A DNA stretch of 64,000 nt from Struthidea cinerea. Its lineage: Eukaryota > Chordata > Aves > Passeriformes > Corcoracidae. A model generated the notes under the pieces. That model had not been told where the DNA came from, made no database searches, and worked only from the letters and a program-made list of their open reading frames with translations. The position numbers were made by a program, and so were the translations under genes. Below are positions 25,621 through 37,150 of the stretch, piece after piece (the first letter of the stretch is position 1; each line of letters starts with the position of its first letter). The DNA lies in the NCBI GenBank assembly GCA_013397865.1, contig VZTI01005022.1, forward strand, positions 496,668-560,667, in the 5' to 3' direction.

Positions 25621-26760
25621 CAGGAGAATGCCCTTTAGCAGTGCAGCAGTTTATGAAGTGCAAGCAGCAGAGAGGTGATGGAGACTGCAGAGGGACCACA
25701 TCTCGCTGAGCTGGGACCAGCTGCCCAAGGGGCCAGCGAGCCACAGGGACCCTCCAGCCAGGATTCGCTCAGTTTTAATGCTGCAGAGGTGTCAAATAAT
25801 CATCTTCAGCTTTGAAGACAGAGAGCCTAGGTGTGATCACGCATCTCTGTCCACAGCTCCTCTGGAGGCTTTGCTCCTCTCTCCAGAATGCGAGCTGTGT
25901 TTGGAGCCCCACCATCCCCTGAAATCCCCCGGCTAATGGGAGTTAGAAGCACACAGCAAGGAGGGCTCACACTCACAAATTATTCACTGTCATTAACAGT
26001 GAGTGGGCATTAAGGTCCTGCAGCACCCCTCTGAGGGTTCACAGGGTGGAAAAAAGTCATCACTGACTCTCAGTGATGCCAAACAGCCATCAGAGCCGAG
26101 CTGAACATCACACTCCCTGCGCTTGGAGCTGCCCTTCCTGAGCAGGCTGGGGCTCAGCCAGGACTGCCTGTCCTGCTGGTGCTATTATGAAGCTCAGGAA
26201 CCATGATCTGACTGAAAGCACAGTGATGTTAATCCCTGCCAAATGCAACCCTGGTGCTAGGAGTGTAAAGACAGACTTGTTGGCTTGCAGAGCCCCATGT
26301 GTGTGTATCCAAGGTCACAACCAGAGGCAGCACTCCTGTATGGGACAGAGAAAATATTTCCAAAGGCCTCTGAAGCCAGCATCTCTGACACCCTCCCTGC
26401 ATTCCCAACGCTGCTGGTGAAGATGGGCTGCACCACCCCAACACACACAGCCCCTTGAGCTCTAAACAAGGGCTGAATCCTGGTGCTACTCAAAGCAACG
26501 GGGATCTACAACAGAGTAAGAGCAGAGCTTTTCCTTTCAGCAACCGGGGCTGCCATGAGCCAGGGCTCAGTGTCCATGCTGTGCCAGCCCATGGACAAGG
26601 GACATGGGAGTCCACCCCTCCCACTGCCAGCTCCACAGCCACCAACAAGGCTGTTCAGTAGCAGGCCCGGTTCAGAGCACCCCGAAAGCACAGCAGCTGG
26701 GATTAAATCCCTGCACTGCATCCATTAACCTCCACGAGCAGTGGAAGAACAGACGCCCCC
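25621..26760. other. Unannotated non-coding stretch
   Basis: Mixed composition with short open frames. No repeat or gene recognised. Confidence 0.5.
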
Positions 26761-27290
26761 GCAGCCTTTATCATAGGCCACATCTGATATCCTCTCCACA
26801 GATCACCTCTTGCAAGCTGTCCTACTCAATTCAGGAGAATAAGTCAAAGGTAGCGGCCCTTCATCCTCCCTTTAAGGCAGCTCTGTTTGCTTTTCAAGGC
26901 AGATATTATACAGTGGCACAATACAATCAGGAAAAGCAGCGGAGGAATGGCACCAGAGCCGTAACCACTCGCGATAAGAGGCAAGCGTGCAGTGCAATGA
27001 ACATCTCTTTCCCATTAAACCTTTCTGAATGACTCTCATTTCCAATCTTGATGCACCCTATGGAAAAATATGATAGGTTGTTCCTCATCTCTCTAATGTA
27101 CTTTAAATAGACGATGCTCCAGATGGTATTGACATTGCTAAACAAATTGTGAAATCCACATGCCAAAAATACTGTGGGTAAACATACTAAACCACCCTGT
27201 GCAACAAAAGAGGCTAAAAGAACTGCAATCATCATCAACTTTAAATGCTACTCACATCGCAGAACAGGGACTGGGCTTCAATTTTTGTTA
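26761..27290. promoter_or_regulatory. Strong candidate conserved non-coding element
   Basis: About 500 bp of repeat-free sequence stands out from its neighbours: AT-rich yet with several CpGs kept ('gtagcggc', 'agccgtaacc', 'actcgcgataag', 'agcgtg', 'agacgatg'). Two forkhead-type sites, TAAACAA at 27139-27145 and GTAAACA at 27178-27184, lie 39 bp apart. MEF2/TATA-like 'actttaaatag' and GATA-like 'tttatca' sites are also present. The 103-codon antisense frame at 26927-27238 has no known domain and is treated as chance. Function is inferred. Confidence 0.42.
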
Positions 27291-27725
27291 CTTTTAACAA
27301 AAATAAGATAGTACAATACTAATCAGAGATGAGGCTTGTAACATGCTGCAGACAGGATCCGGGGGAAGAGCCGCCAGCTGCAGAGCCTTCCACATGTACA
27401 TGGATGCAATGGGAGCAGCTCAGGTCAGCAAGGACAATGTCAGTGACACTCCATGCTTTGTGCCTGGCTGGAAACTTGGTGAGACTCAGTACAACTCTCA
27501 GCCAAAAACAACCCACCCCAAACAAACCCCCTCATAATACAACTCACCGTTCTTGCCCCACTGATGCTCTCAGTGTGGCAGGTCGGGGTGACATGGAGGG
27601 AAACAGGCTGCAAGGAGGCTCAGCACAGACCAGCGTGGTCCTCCCCAACACCATTTCCCTTTCAAATGCAGATCTTGTTATGAAATATGGTCAACTTCAG
27701 CATGGAAGAGGGAAATTGAGTTTCA
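27291..27725. other. Unannotated non-coding stretch
   Basis: No gene or repeat recognised. It links two AT-rich candidate elements. Confidence 0.5.
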
Positions 27726-27860
27726 AACTTGAACAGCTTGAGTAGTTAAGAAAGAGTCACAGCACACTCTTTGTGCTATTAACGCTCGCAGTAAAACCCT
27801 ACTCGGACTACAAATGGCATTTGGAAAATTATTAGGAAGAACAGCACTTAGCAAAATCCT
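27726..27860. promoter_or_regulatory. Short candidate conserved element
   Basis: Contains 'ctattaacgctcgcag', 'ctactcggac' and 'aaaattattagg'. CpGs survive within an AT-rich block, with no repeat signature. It may form one regulatory cluster with the element at 26.8-27.3 kb. Confidence 0.28.
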
Positions 27861-30800
27861 TGGGGAGCTACCTCTGCAAAATCCTCTCTGACGGTGTTCA
27901 GACAGACAGGCAAAAGAGCGACCCGCTCCCTCAGTGTCTCCAGGCACAGGTAGCACAAATAAGGCTTTGGGCAAAAACCAGTTGCTACTAAACACCTTCT
28001 CTAGCAGGGAAGCTGGGCTTGTTCTTGCATGAACAACAACTCTGACCTCAGGAGCAGCTGCCACTAAGCAGCTGAGGCTCTGAGGCATCAGCTCAGCTGT
28101 GTGAGCGTGCAGCAAGCGCACGCACAGCCACGTGTGCGCACACGGCCCTCGGAGCACCCTGCCAGCACCGCTCTCCAGCACCATCCTCGGCACAGCCTCA
28201 CTGCTACAGAGGGGGAAAAAGGTAACACAGAAACACTGCCACCCTTCACCCTGATTCTTCCCACCAAAAGCAGCTGTGGCTCCTCAGAGAGCACTCTGAG
28301 GCACAAAAATAATGCACCAGGTAGTAAAACACCCATTTAATAATGAGAGCTGAGGTGAAGACCGAGAAATCTTTCTAAAAAATCCAAAAGAAAGTGCTGA
28401 GGAGCAAAGGGGCTGCAGGCTACTGGGAGGAAATCTGTCAGTAGGTACAGTCGGTCTGTGCTGCTGGGATGCTGAGCACGACACGCTGCTTCTCTGGGAA
28501 GCTGTGTGCTGCTCCTCAAAACTGCACGAGTCAGCTCCATCACCCCCGCTGTGGGCAGGGAACACTCAGCCCTCCTAATTGCAAATGGAGACAGTGGGGT
28601 AAGAGGCTACAACCACACCATTTCCACATCACCAGTGGCAGCTTGCATTCTAAGGGGCTGCTCCCAACCTCAGCACCAGCAGTTTCAGCCCAGCAAGGGC
28701 ACTGGGATTTATGCCCTGTGTTGCAGGGTGGCTCAGATGGCATTTGTTATTATTGTTCCTGCTAATTTGTTTTACCATTGCTGCAGAGAGGAGCATGCAG
28801 GAGCTTCTGGAGCAGTTGTCTCACTGTGGGTTGCAGGAGAGCCCAGGGCTGTCGGTACCCTCCTCCTGTGCTGTGTTCAGGCACCACTCAGCGAGCTGCT
28901 GGGCATCCCAGGCAACAGGGATGACTTGAATCTGGCATCAGTTCCCTCCCAAAACACTGCTGTGCTCCTTCCCCTCATGACAGCCAGCTGCTGGCTCAGA
29001 CAGATGTCACGGCGTCATTTTTACTTGAGTCATGGAGACCAGAACAATTAATGACAGTTTAGATTTCACTTTTATAAACCACCACTTCTTCCATTCATGA
29101 GGATGCAGAGGGAAGAGGTGTCCCCCCAGCCCCAGTGTGGTGTTCCAGGGCTGGTGTGGTGGGGTGCAGCTCCCCGGGGACCTCCAGAAAGTGTGGAGGA
29201 GAGCTGCACTGACCATATCACCCCTTCAGACAGCATCAGCATCAGCAAAGCTCTGGTCTCACAAGCTCTGGCCATGCCCACGAACTCCTGATGAAAACTC
29301 CCAAAAAGCAGCCAAGATTTCTCTCTCCCCAAGGTGGGTTACACACAGTTTACGAATCCAGCTGGTCTTTTATCCCATACTGACAGTTAACAGCAGTAAA
29401 TACAGCCCCCACAATTTCCTCCTCTGTGCCTTTCTGCCAAGCAAAGCCTGCTCTGTCCTCGCCACACAAAGTCAGGATGAAAAAAGGGATGCTCTTAAAC
29501 AGGCATCCCTGGATCTCAGCATCACGCTGAAGGAGCCCTCGGTAACCAGCATGACAGCACATTCCTGCACCGTCACTCCCAATTTAAACATGCCAGATTG
29601 TGGTCATTGCCATCTCTGAAATACCAACAGGCAAATGTGCTTTAATTGAGGGCACACCACGTGCTGTGTTCTTGTACTCTGAAGGTTTCACTCTGTGAGG
29701 GGATGGAAGAGCGTGGGGTAAAACCAGACAGGGAAGGGGGGAGATGCCCTTGGGAAAGGGCTCTTTAGCTGCTGCACTTGGGACGAGGTGGTGTTTAACA
29801 GGTGCCCATCTGGACCTGCAGGGTACATCAGCTTCTCACCAGGCAACAAGGCTGAGTGTGTGAAGGAAACCAACACTTGCAGGCATTGGGCCACTGCAGC
29901 GAGAGCCTGGGTGCTTTAATCACAGCAGCTGGACTTGGCTGAGCACGAGAGGGAGAACGGAAAATGCAATTTGCGGAAAGCGACAGCCCAATGACCTTGA
30001 GGTGTTCAAAAAAGGTGAGTAAGGAAGAAAGAAACAGAGCTGGGCCAGGACGTTTCTGACCACATGCTCTGAACCACTTTGTCCTTTTCCCTTGCACCAA
30101 CTGCACAGTATCTTTGGGTGCAGGGGGAGGCAGAAACAGCACACAGACATCAGATCGGGTTCTCCTTTCCCAAAACTGCAGAGTATGTTTGTATTTTCAG
30201 GGAAGATTAGCAGCAGCAAGCCCAGTCCAGGAGGCTGCATCTACCACAGGGAAGGTTTGGTCAGGTACCTCCTACAGCCCTGAGCTCTAAATCTGCCCTA
30301 GGAGACCCACTGGCCTTGAGGAACAGCTCATCCTGTATCCATGGACACCCGTGATCCACAGCTGCTCATCATCTCTGTAAACCTGATCATGTCATTGGGC
30401 TGAGACACAGCACCTTTGCAGCCAGTGCAGGTAAAAACCACCGACAGAACCGTTTCCCATTAGCAGAGGTCTGCTTCCTTCCCTTTTTGCGGCCCAGCCT
30501 TGGCTCTTACAGCAAATTAAGTTAACATAGAAAACAATATTAAATTATAATTTAAAAAATTAAATTCCCACACTGCTGCTTCCTGTACATTTGTTTCTGT
30601 TCTGCTCAGCTCGCTTACACGCACCCATCACCACTGCTCATGTTTTCCTACCACAGTCCTGCCCTTGTGCTGCCCATTTCCAGCCCAGCCCTACCTCGGC
30701 AGAGAAAGGCTAAAGGAGGGACTAGTTTTTAAAAAAATTGGATATCCAAGAAATTAATAACCAGAGTGAGAAGACAGTGAATGAGGAGAGACAGACTCAT

Positions 30801-31984
30801 TTTGGGACAGAAGAGGAGGATTTCTCTTCCTTTCATGGTTACGTAGTTCACAGCCAGCTGGGAGAGTCCTAAAGCCTTTAAATAAAAAAAGATAACTATT
30901 TTTAGTCTGCGTTGCTCATTTGGGTTGAGATTTTTCTAGAGACTTTTAGGCAACTGAGCAGGTCAGGACCTGGATTCACGTGTCCAGCAGAGCTCCAGTC
31001 CAAGAACCAGGCATGCCTGCAGCATTTCCAGTTGAATTGCCAAACAGCCAAGGCATCAAAATCACCACCAGCCTCTTAAAATTCCCCAATACCTCCTTCC
31101 CTTACAGACAGCAAGCAGTCAGGGAGTTTCCATCTGCGAGGATGAGGATGGGAGGCCCCCTCCAACACGCAGCATCCTTGCACACACAGGGTTTGGATGA
31201 GTGGGTGACTGATTTGCTTCAACCTCATGTCTCCCATCCAGCAGAAATGCTGGCTCCCACCTTCCCCTGGAGCCAGGTCCCCCTCTGGCCACCCACCTCG
31301 CCGTGGTTCCCATCGTGTTCAGTGCTGGGGACATCAGGCTCCCCGCAGGCAGCTGAGAGAGAATGGGTAGTGCTATAAAAAGCTCGAGATTCCCACTATT
31401 TCCTCTTCCACAACAGCTCCTCTAGCAAAGCACTGGCTGGGGTTCAGGAATCTGTCACTGCAAACAGCGTGCGGGAAATAAGTTTCCTAATTGCCGTATG
31501 TTAAGAGAGACATGTAACCAGCACGAGAGGTTTGCCTGGAAGTTCCCTCCTGGCCCATCCCTGCTCCCTCTGTGGGGCAGGGGCTGGGGGCTTCCTCTTC
31601 AAAACAACAACCCCTGGGCCATGAGATGACCTGAGAATCTCCCGTTCCACTTTACAACAGGAGTACATTGCTGGCCCTCACAGCTGTGGCATGAAGCTCT
31701 AAAATACAATTCCTGCAACTTCCAGATTCAGTGAGGAGGGGCAGGGTTATATGTGGAAACTTAACAGGTTTCATTTGCGGTTGTTTTCAGATTGTGTCAC
31801 AGTCACAGAGACCTGCTGAAGCTGAGCACGGCAGGACAGGCAATTACTTCAGGCAGCTTTCCAGCAGGAGAAGTGGTGAAGCCAGCCCACTCACCTCATC
31901 TTGGCCAAATTACAGGTAAATCTTGTCAGCTCACCTACCTACAGGTACTTACGGCAACCCGGGGATCTCCAAACTTGCTGCTCC
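27861..31984. other. Unannotated non-coding stretch
   Basis: Four kilobases without a recognised gene, CR1 or SINE. Open frames reach 181 codons with no known domain. AT-rich patches at 30.52-30.56 kb and 30.72-30.93 kb include a 'tttttaaaaaaattgg' tract. CpGs cluster mildly at 28.1-28.2 kb. Confidence 0.55.
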
Positions 31985-32066
31985 ATCTCTCCTTTACAGA
32001 CATGGAACAGAGATTTGCAAGTGATTTGTTCAAGGTCTCCGTGCTGTAGCACAGCCAGGATATGCA
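31985..32066 (-). repeat. MIR-like SINE relic, antisense
   Basis: The plus strand follows the MIR antisense core in order: 'ctttacagacatggaacaga' against 'ttttacagatgaggaaactga', then 'aagtgatttgttcaaggtc' against 'aagtgacttgcccaaggtc', then 'cacagccaggat' against 'agagccaggat'. This is the clearest of the MIR-like relics in the window. Confidence 0.55.
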
Positions 32067-32279
32067 GATATGTGTCCCAGGACAGGATGTCACCCATGGG
32101 GCTACCTCCTCCTCTCCCATTCCCTGCAGGGTGGGTGGTTGCTGGCTCAGCCCCGCTGCTGAGAGTCTCCCATGGGAGGGCTGGGGCAGGATGGGCCATG
32201 CAGTGCACGGGCTGCAAACACAGACCATTTTTCTAAAACAAATTGGTTTTCAACAGAACAGAGCATCATTCAAACTAAG

Positions 32280-32545
32280 CAAATAAAAGCAGCAGCAGCT
32301 GGTTTAATGAAATATATAGTGACTTATTTTCAGATTAGATATAGATGCCAAGATCGGATATGAATGCTGAGCGCCGTGCCTGCAATTACCCCAGCCAGCC
32401 TCGGAGAGGTCTCCGCCGGGCAGCGACTGCTTGGTGCGGACCAATAGTCCATCAGCCTACAGCAAATCTGAAGAGACAGCAACGCTTTTCTTCTTATTTT
32501 TAAGATGCTAAAGAATTTTACCCTTTCTAATCCCACTCTCTATTT
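32280..32545. promoter_or_regulatory. Candidate conserved element with E-box and CCAAT
   Basis: An AT-rich left half (E-box CAGCTG at 32296-32301, then 'ggtttaatgaaatatatag') runs into a CpG-retaining middle ('gcgccgtg', 'ctccgccgggcagcg', 'gtgcggaccaatag', with CCAAT at 32441-32445) and a T-rich right end. There is no repeat signature. The mix of CCAAT box and CpG could mark an enhancer or a weak distal promoter. Confidence 0.38.
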
Positions 32546-33589
32546 GAGACTCCAGACAGTGCTGGAGAGAGGGAGCACAGCACCCAGCGCTCCCTTCCCA
32601 TAATAAATAAATAAAGCTTGAGCATCCTGGGGCTTTGTGATAGGTCCCACCTCCGCCTGGCCCTCAGAGCAAGACCCATCCCATCACACTTGTACCGATC
32701 TCCATGCTCAGGCTGGGGTTTGTGGCTTGGCAACCTCTGGGCTCTGCAGAGCCCGACGGCTCGGGCAGCACTTGCACAGCCCTGCCTCCCTTCCCCACCA
32801 AGCAACGCTGGTTCTGCCGGAGCACACACGGGGGAGGAGCGCAGGGCTGCCCAGCTCCCTCTGCAGCTCACCACGCTCCCAACAGTCGCTATAAAAAGGA
32901 AACCACAGGAGGCTTTGGGTCTGGTTGTGGGACAGGGAAATCAGGGGAGAGGAGCTGCAGTCATTGGCACCTGCCTGTCCCCAGCAGCTCACTCAGGCTC
33001 ATCACACACCCCCACAGACCCAGAAGCAGAATGAGAAATAAACCACAAACAATGAATAAATACAGGACCTTACAGAGCCATAAAGGGCGTCTCACATGAA
33101 GCACACATCCTGGGGACAAGAAGGGCCATCCCCAGCTCAGCTAAGGATGTCCCCACTGCCCCATCAAGGCTGTGCTTGAGAGGGGTTGGAGAGGCAGAGC
33201 CGAGCACATTCCCCACCCTCTCCTTCCCTGTGCTGTGACCTTCCTGTCACTCCTCATCAGCGTCGCATTGCTGGACTCTGGGAAGAAACCACAGCAGACA
33301 AACTTTCCATCGTGTAAACAGAGGAGCAAGAGGAGCTTGGGGCAAGAGGGGAAGGCAGCCCCTGAACTGCCAGACTTCCCACAGAACCCAGTGAACTGAG
33401 GACATGCCACTGTGGGTTAGCAGAAAGGATGCAGGCAGACAGACATCCTCCACAGCCCACCCACACGCAAAGGAGAGACAATCGGAGGTGATCCACATCC
33501 CAGCACCAGTCCTCCAGCTCTGGAGCACCATCCCAAAGGGACCATGCTTCACTGGGACAATGAGTCCCCTAAGAGTGGAAAGCCACGAA
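32546..33589. other. Unannotated non-coding stretch
   Basis: A short 'taataaataaataaa' run lies at 32601-32615. The rest is GC-rich with unrecognised short frames. Confidence 0.5.
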
Positions 33590-34040
33590 AGAAAACTGAG
33601 GAATGCTGCAAAAGAATTGGAGCCGATACAAATAAAACGCTCTAGAAGCCAGGAAAACAAATAGCATCCTTTGTTTGTGCAGCAAGCTGGAATAATAACA
33701 TTTGCTCGCCCAGCCTCACTCCTCGCCCCTCTAACTACTGTACCTTCGCAAAGCTCCGGCGAGGCATGGAGGCAGGCTGCTGTTGTAACTGGAGTGGGCT
33801 GAATGCTATTCACAAAATTCAGCAAATTGGGGCTATTTTGGGATTTACTAGGCATTTGCAAACAACTCCAGTTGGTATTTGAAAACATGCACCGAATATC
33901 ACAAGCCAACAGAAATGACAGCCCACGGGCTGTTATCCAGGAAGCGCCCGACAGAGCCGGTCTGTCTGTGAGCTTCCGATCCGGCTGTGCAACCACAGCA
34001 CCTAAGGGTCACCAAAAATATGGGAGCAAGGCTTTCAGGC
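33590..34040. promoter_or_regulatory. Candidate conserved element (33.6-34.0 kb)
   Basis: Repeat-free sequence with a TCF/SOX-type CCTTTGTT at 33668-33675, 'ggaataataac' and several CpGs ('gccgataca', 'aacgctc', 'gctcgccc', 'cttcgc', 'tccggcg', 'accgaat', 'agcgcccgac', 'gccggtc', 'ttccgatccggc'). It also makes up much of a 249-codon antisense open frame (33247-33996), which I regard as non-coding. CpG retention in CpG-poor surroundings is the main evidence. Confidence 0.38.
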
Positions 34041-34194
34041 CAAAGTCCTAGGTCAAAGCCACTAGAAAGCTCTGATATGGCAGAAGGGAACCTCAACCCT
34101 CCTGACTGCAAAAGTATGGCTCTTTCCATCTAATAATTGCACTGGCTTTCCCTCCATCCTGCTCCTGGGATGTGCAGAGCCTGGGCACTGAGTT

Positions 34195-34270
34195 CCCACA
34201 TCCATATCCTGACTCAGCCACCCCAGACCTCAGTTTCCCCACCTGTGAACCCATGATTATATCTAGGGCC
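34195..34270 (+). repeat. MIR-like SINE relic
   Basis: 'gacctcagtttccccacctg' with 'tgactcagccaccc' upstream and 'gattatatct' downstream parallels the MIR core 'gcctcagtttcctcatctgtaaaatggggataat'. Sense orientation, strongly diverged. Confidence 0.45.
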
Positions 34271-35269
34271 TGACTGAAAGGCCAGAAGGCCCACAGGAAA
34301 TCTTCACCTTGACTTTCATGGATTTTGGGTCAGGTACTGAAGCAGAGCAGGCAGTGCTGGGACGGGGACAGGGCTCCCATGGAGGGAGCCTGCCTGCAGG
34401 CACTGGCACTCCAGAGGAATATTAAAAGGGGGTAGCTTTAATAGCCTAATTCCAGTATTTCTGGAAGGAAGAATGTCTGTAAAAGCCAGCTGTGATGAAA
34501 CATTGGAACAAGATGGGAAAAAAGTCAGAAAATGCAGTGGGAGACATAATCCTGCACCAGTCGCCCGAGGAAAGGCTTGGCAAGCACCACATCCCTCAGA
34601 AATACCGCTGTGCCCACTGCCTGTAACCCAAGGGCCAGGGCTCCGGGCATCCCCCCACAGCCCTGCCAGCCCCTGCCTGACCTGCTGCCCTCTACGTTAC
34701 TGTGGCAGGGGGGCTCTCCTGGGAAAACGTGGGGATCTGAACTGGCTCCCACTGTGACCAGGATGCTGCTCTGAGGATTGCGAGCAGCAAACCCGACATC
34801 CAAATCCTGGTGGTTCTGTCAATAGCAGGTGCTAACAGGAATTTTTCAGGGTAAATGACAGAGTTCATCAAAGCTGTTATCTGCTCTGCTGAAGTATGAG
34901 GGCTGAACCAGCTCCTTCGACTGCCTCAGGACACAGCTCATCCCAGGAAAGCCATGCAGGCAGCAGCTGGTGGGACCACAGCAACGGGATTCACTTGTAG
35001 CTGAAAGAAATCTTGCCAAGGAAAGGGGCACTGGGGAGAGCCCCAGCTGAGCACCCACTGCAAAATGCCCACCTCAGGAGTATCAGGGTGGGTGCTGTTC
35101 TTAAAAGTGAATTAATGTCAGCCCTGGGACGTGGGGGATAACTAGAGAGCAAACTCCCAGGTGAGCACAACAGGGACGAGGGCTGTTTCAGTCCTCACTG
35201 CCTTCCAATGCACCCCCACAAGCGAGGAGCAGAGGTGCCAGGCACTCTCCTGGGGCAGGGCACAACATC
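34271..35269. other. Unannotated non-coding stretch
   Basis: No gene or repeat recognised. Open frames are under 100 codons and lack known domains. Confidence 0.5.
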
Positions 35270-35765
35270 CTCTGCACCAGCTGACACCGAAACGGTGATC
35301 CTGGAGACAGCAGAACCGAGAGGGAGATGCACACAGCGTGCATGCAGGCAGCAAGGACGCTGCTTTGAAGGAGAAATCACTTAAGGCCTGTTTGGAGTGC
35401 AGGAAGGCACAGGGCAGGCTCGGCCAGGACCGGCGCTGCCGGCTGTTGCCTTCACTCGGCTGTTCCCCTCTGCAAAGCTGGCGGCTGCAGAGTGACACAG
35501 ACTGCCTGATGTGGAGAGAACAAATTATTCATGAAAAACACAATTGTTAAGCCGCGTGGCAGCGCGTGCAGAATGAGAGGCAGACGGGAGGAGCTCAGAC
35601 CTGGCATCGCCAGCGAGGCCACTCTGCCTGGCAAACTGATCAGCGAAATGCATTAGCTGGAAGAGATGAAAGATTAAAAATGTCACCCAGAGTACAGCAT
35701 CTCCTATGATACTCTTTCGGGTTACAATTTGAGGAGCTGCCTGACACGTCAAGTCAAACCTGCAA
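35270..35765. promoter_or_regulatory. Best candidate conserved non-coding element
   Basis: A CpG-retaining left part (35.28-35.48 kb: 'caccgaaacgg', 'aaccgag', 'gctcggccagg', 'accggcgctgccgg') leads into an AT-rich core. At 35520-35550 the core has an 'aaattattcatg' tract and a palindromic SOX-type ACAATTGT (35540-35547), immediately followed by CpG-rich 'agccgcgtggcagcgcgtg'. Further on are 'gatcagcgaaatgcattag', 'agattaaaaatg' and 'ctttcgggttacaattt'. There is no repeat signature or simple repeat. Juxtaposition of AT-rich homeodomain/SOX sites with undecayed CpG is the typical texture of deeply conserved vertebrate enhancers. Conservation and activity are inferred. Confidence 0.45.
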
Positions 35766-37002
35766 AATAAAAGTGCCTCAGAAAGGTAAACCTGTCACTT
35801 TGGCATGCTCTACCTTCAGGTCCAAATTTGTTTACAGATGCAGGAAGGTTTCTCCAAGGGACAGGCACCATCAGCCGGGCGTGCTGGGCTATCAGGACAC
35901 CACTCAGGGCAGCTGTGGGCAGTCATGGAGGCCACGCAGACCCTGGAGCTATTGTGAGTCCAGCCACTGACCTTGGCTTCTACAAGGCTGGACATGGACC
36001 CAGCTGCAAGTTGCTTTGCTGCCATCATGGTCAGCTTCTTGTAGATGGGTCAGGCTCGATTTGTCGATTTGTCAAATCATTCCTGCTCCTCACAGCCTTC
36101 ATTTCAGAGAGGAACACTGACTCCTTATACCTTGCCGAGCCCATCAAGAGCCTGCAGGGTCTGTCCTTGGATATCAGCATCACACACAAGTCTGTGCAGT
36201 GCTCCAGCCAAGCCAGCACCCCTACAACAGCCAGAGCTCCCACAGTGACAGCCTAAGTGCCCCCCCAGCAGCAGTGAGGCCACAGCCCTGTGCACACCCA
36301 GCATGGCTTGTCCTGCAATGCTGACCCTCGCCCCCAGACTGGTGAGCACACGATGCTGAGTTGCTTGTGGGGTGTCACTCAGATGGAGTAAAACCTCCAC
36401 ACACACCATCCATCAGCTGGAAGAGCTCCCAGCCACCAAACGGCTGTGCAATTAGCAGGCACAAGGCTGGAATTCCTGATTGATTTCAGGGCACCCAGAG
36501 GTCTGATAGATGGAGCACAGAAACGCTGTCTAAAATGAGAGGAACAGAGTGGCACCAGCAGAATAAATGCTGGAATTGGGAAAGAAACTCTTTTCCTTGC
36601 TGTGCTCTTTGAAGGACAAATGGTAGAGTGATTCTGAAACCACAGTATTGCAGTGCAGAGACCATGGAAAGCAGCTTAGGTTAAGCAATGCTCACAGCTT
36701 AGAAATTTATTGTCCTTTCCAGGTATTTCCATGGCCCTTCGCAGCAGGGATGGAAATTTTCACAGCCACTTATGAATTTATCCTTACAGTAGAGGACAGA
36801 GGAGAGCTTTATCCTACGGGTCCCCTTTATATATACAGAAGTAAGTCAGAGTTTGCCCAAGAGGCAGCAGCAGAGGCAGAACCCAAGCCATGGCTCGAGA
36901 GCACAGTGCCGTGTCTGGGGGGCAGGCAGTCCCCGTTTAATGGGGTTATTCCCACATTCTGCTTAATGAGGTTATCTCCCCCATCCCTCTGTTATTCCTC
37001 CA
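35766..37002. other. Unannotated non-coding stretch
   Basis: No gene recognised. The 121- to 142-codon plus-strand frames have no known domains. It lies just upstream of the tRNA-derived SINE. Confidence 0.5.
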
Positions 37003-37150
37003 GCCACAATTAGCTCAGTTGGTTGGAGCACGGTGCTAATAATGCTGATGTTGTAGGTTCAGTCCCAGTATGGGTCATTCACTTAAGAGTTGGAGTTGAT
37101 CATCCTTGTGGGTCCCTTGCAACTCAGAATATTGTGGTTCTGTGATTTTA
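37003..37150 (+). mobile_element. tRNA-Ile/CR1 SINE (TguSINE1-like)
   Basis: The head is tRNA-Ile-like. The A box TAGCTCAGTTGG is at 37011-37022, the anticodon loop 'ctaataa' has AAT at 37038-37040, the B box GGTTCAGTCCC is at 37056-37066, and a tRNA 3' end follows at about 37067-37076. The tail is CR1-like ('ttgatcatccttgtgggtcc', then 'caactcagaatatt') and ends in the CR1 8-bp repeat type 'gttctgtgattt'. This head-tail fusion is the architecture of TguSINE1, a songbird SINE mobilised by CR1 enzymes. The head cannot be a working tRNA gene: the acceptor stem and B box have decayed and no terminator run follows the tRNA part. Confidence 0.88.

Noticed and set aside
33247..33996. 249-codon minus-strand open frame with hydrophobic stretches
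   Set aside because: Hydrophobic and Cys/Trp-rich runs come from reading pyrimidine-rich DNA. No family match and no supporting gene structure.
37003..37076. tRNA-Ile(AAT) gene
   Set aside because: The A and B boxes are recognisable, but the acceptor stem is decayed and a CR1-type tail follows directly, so it is the head of a SINE.
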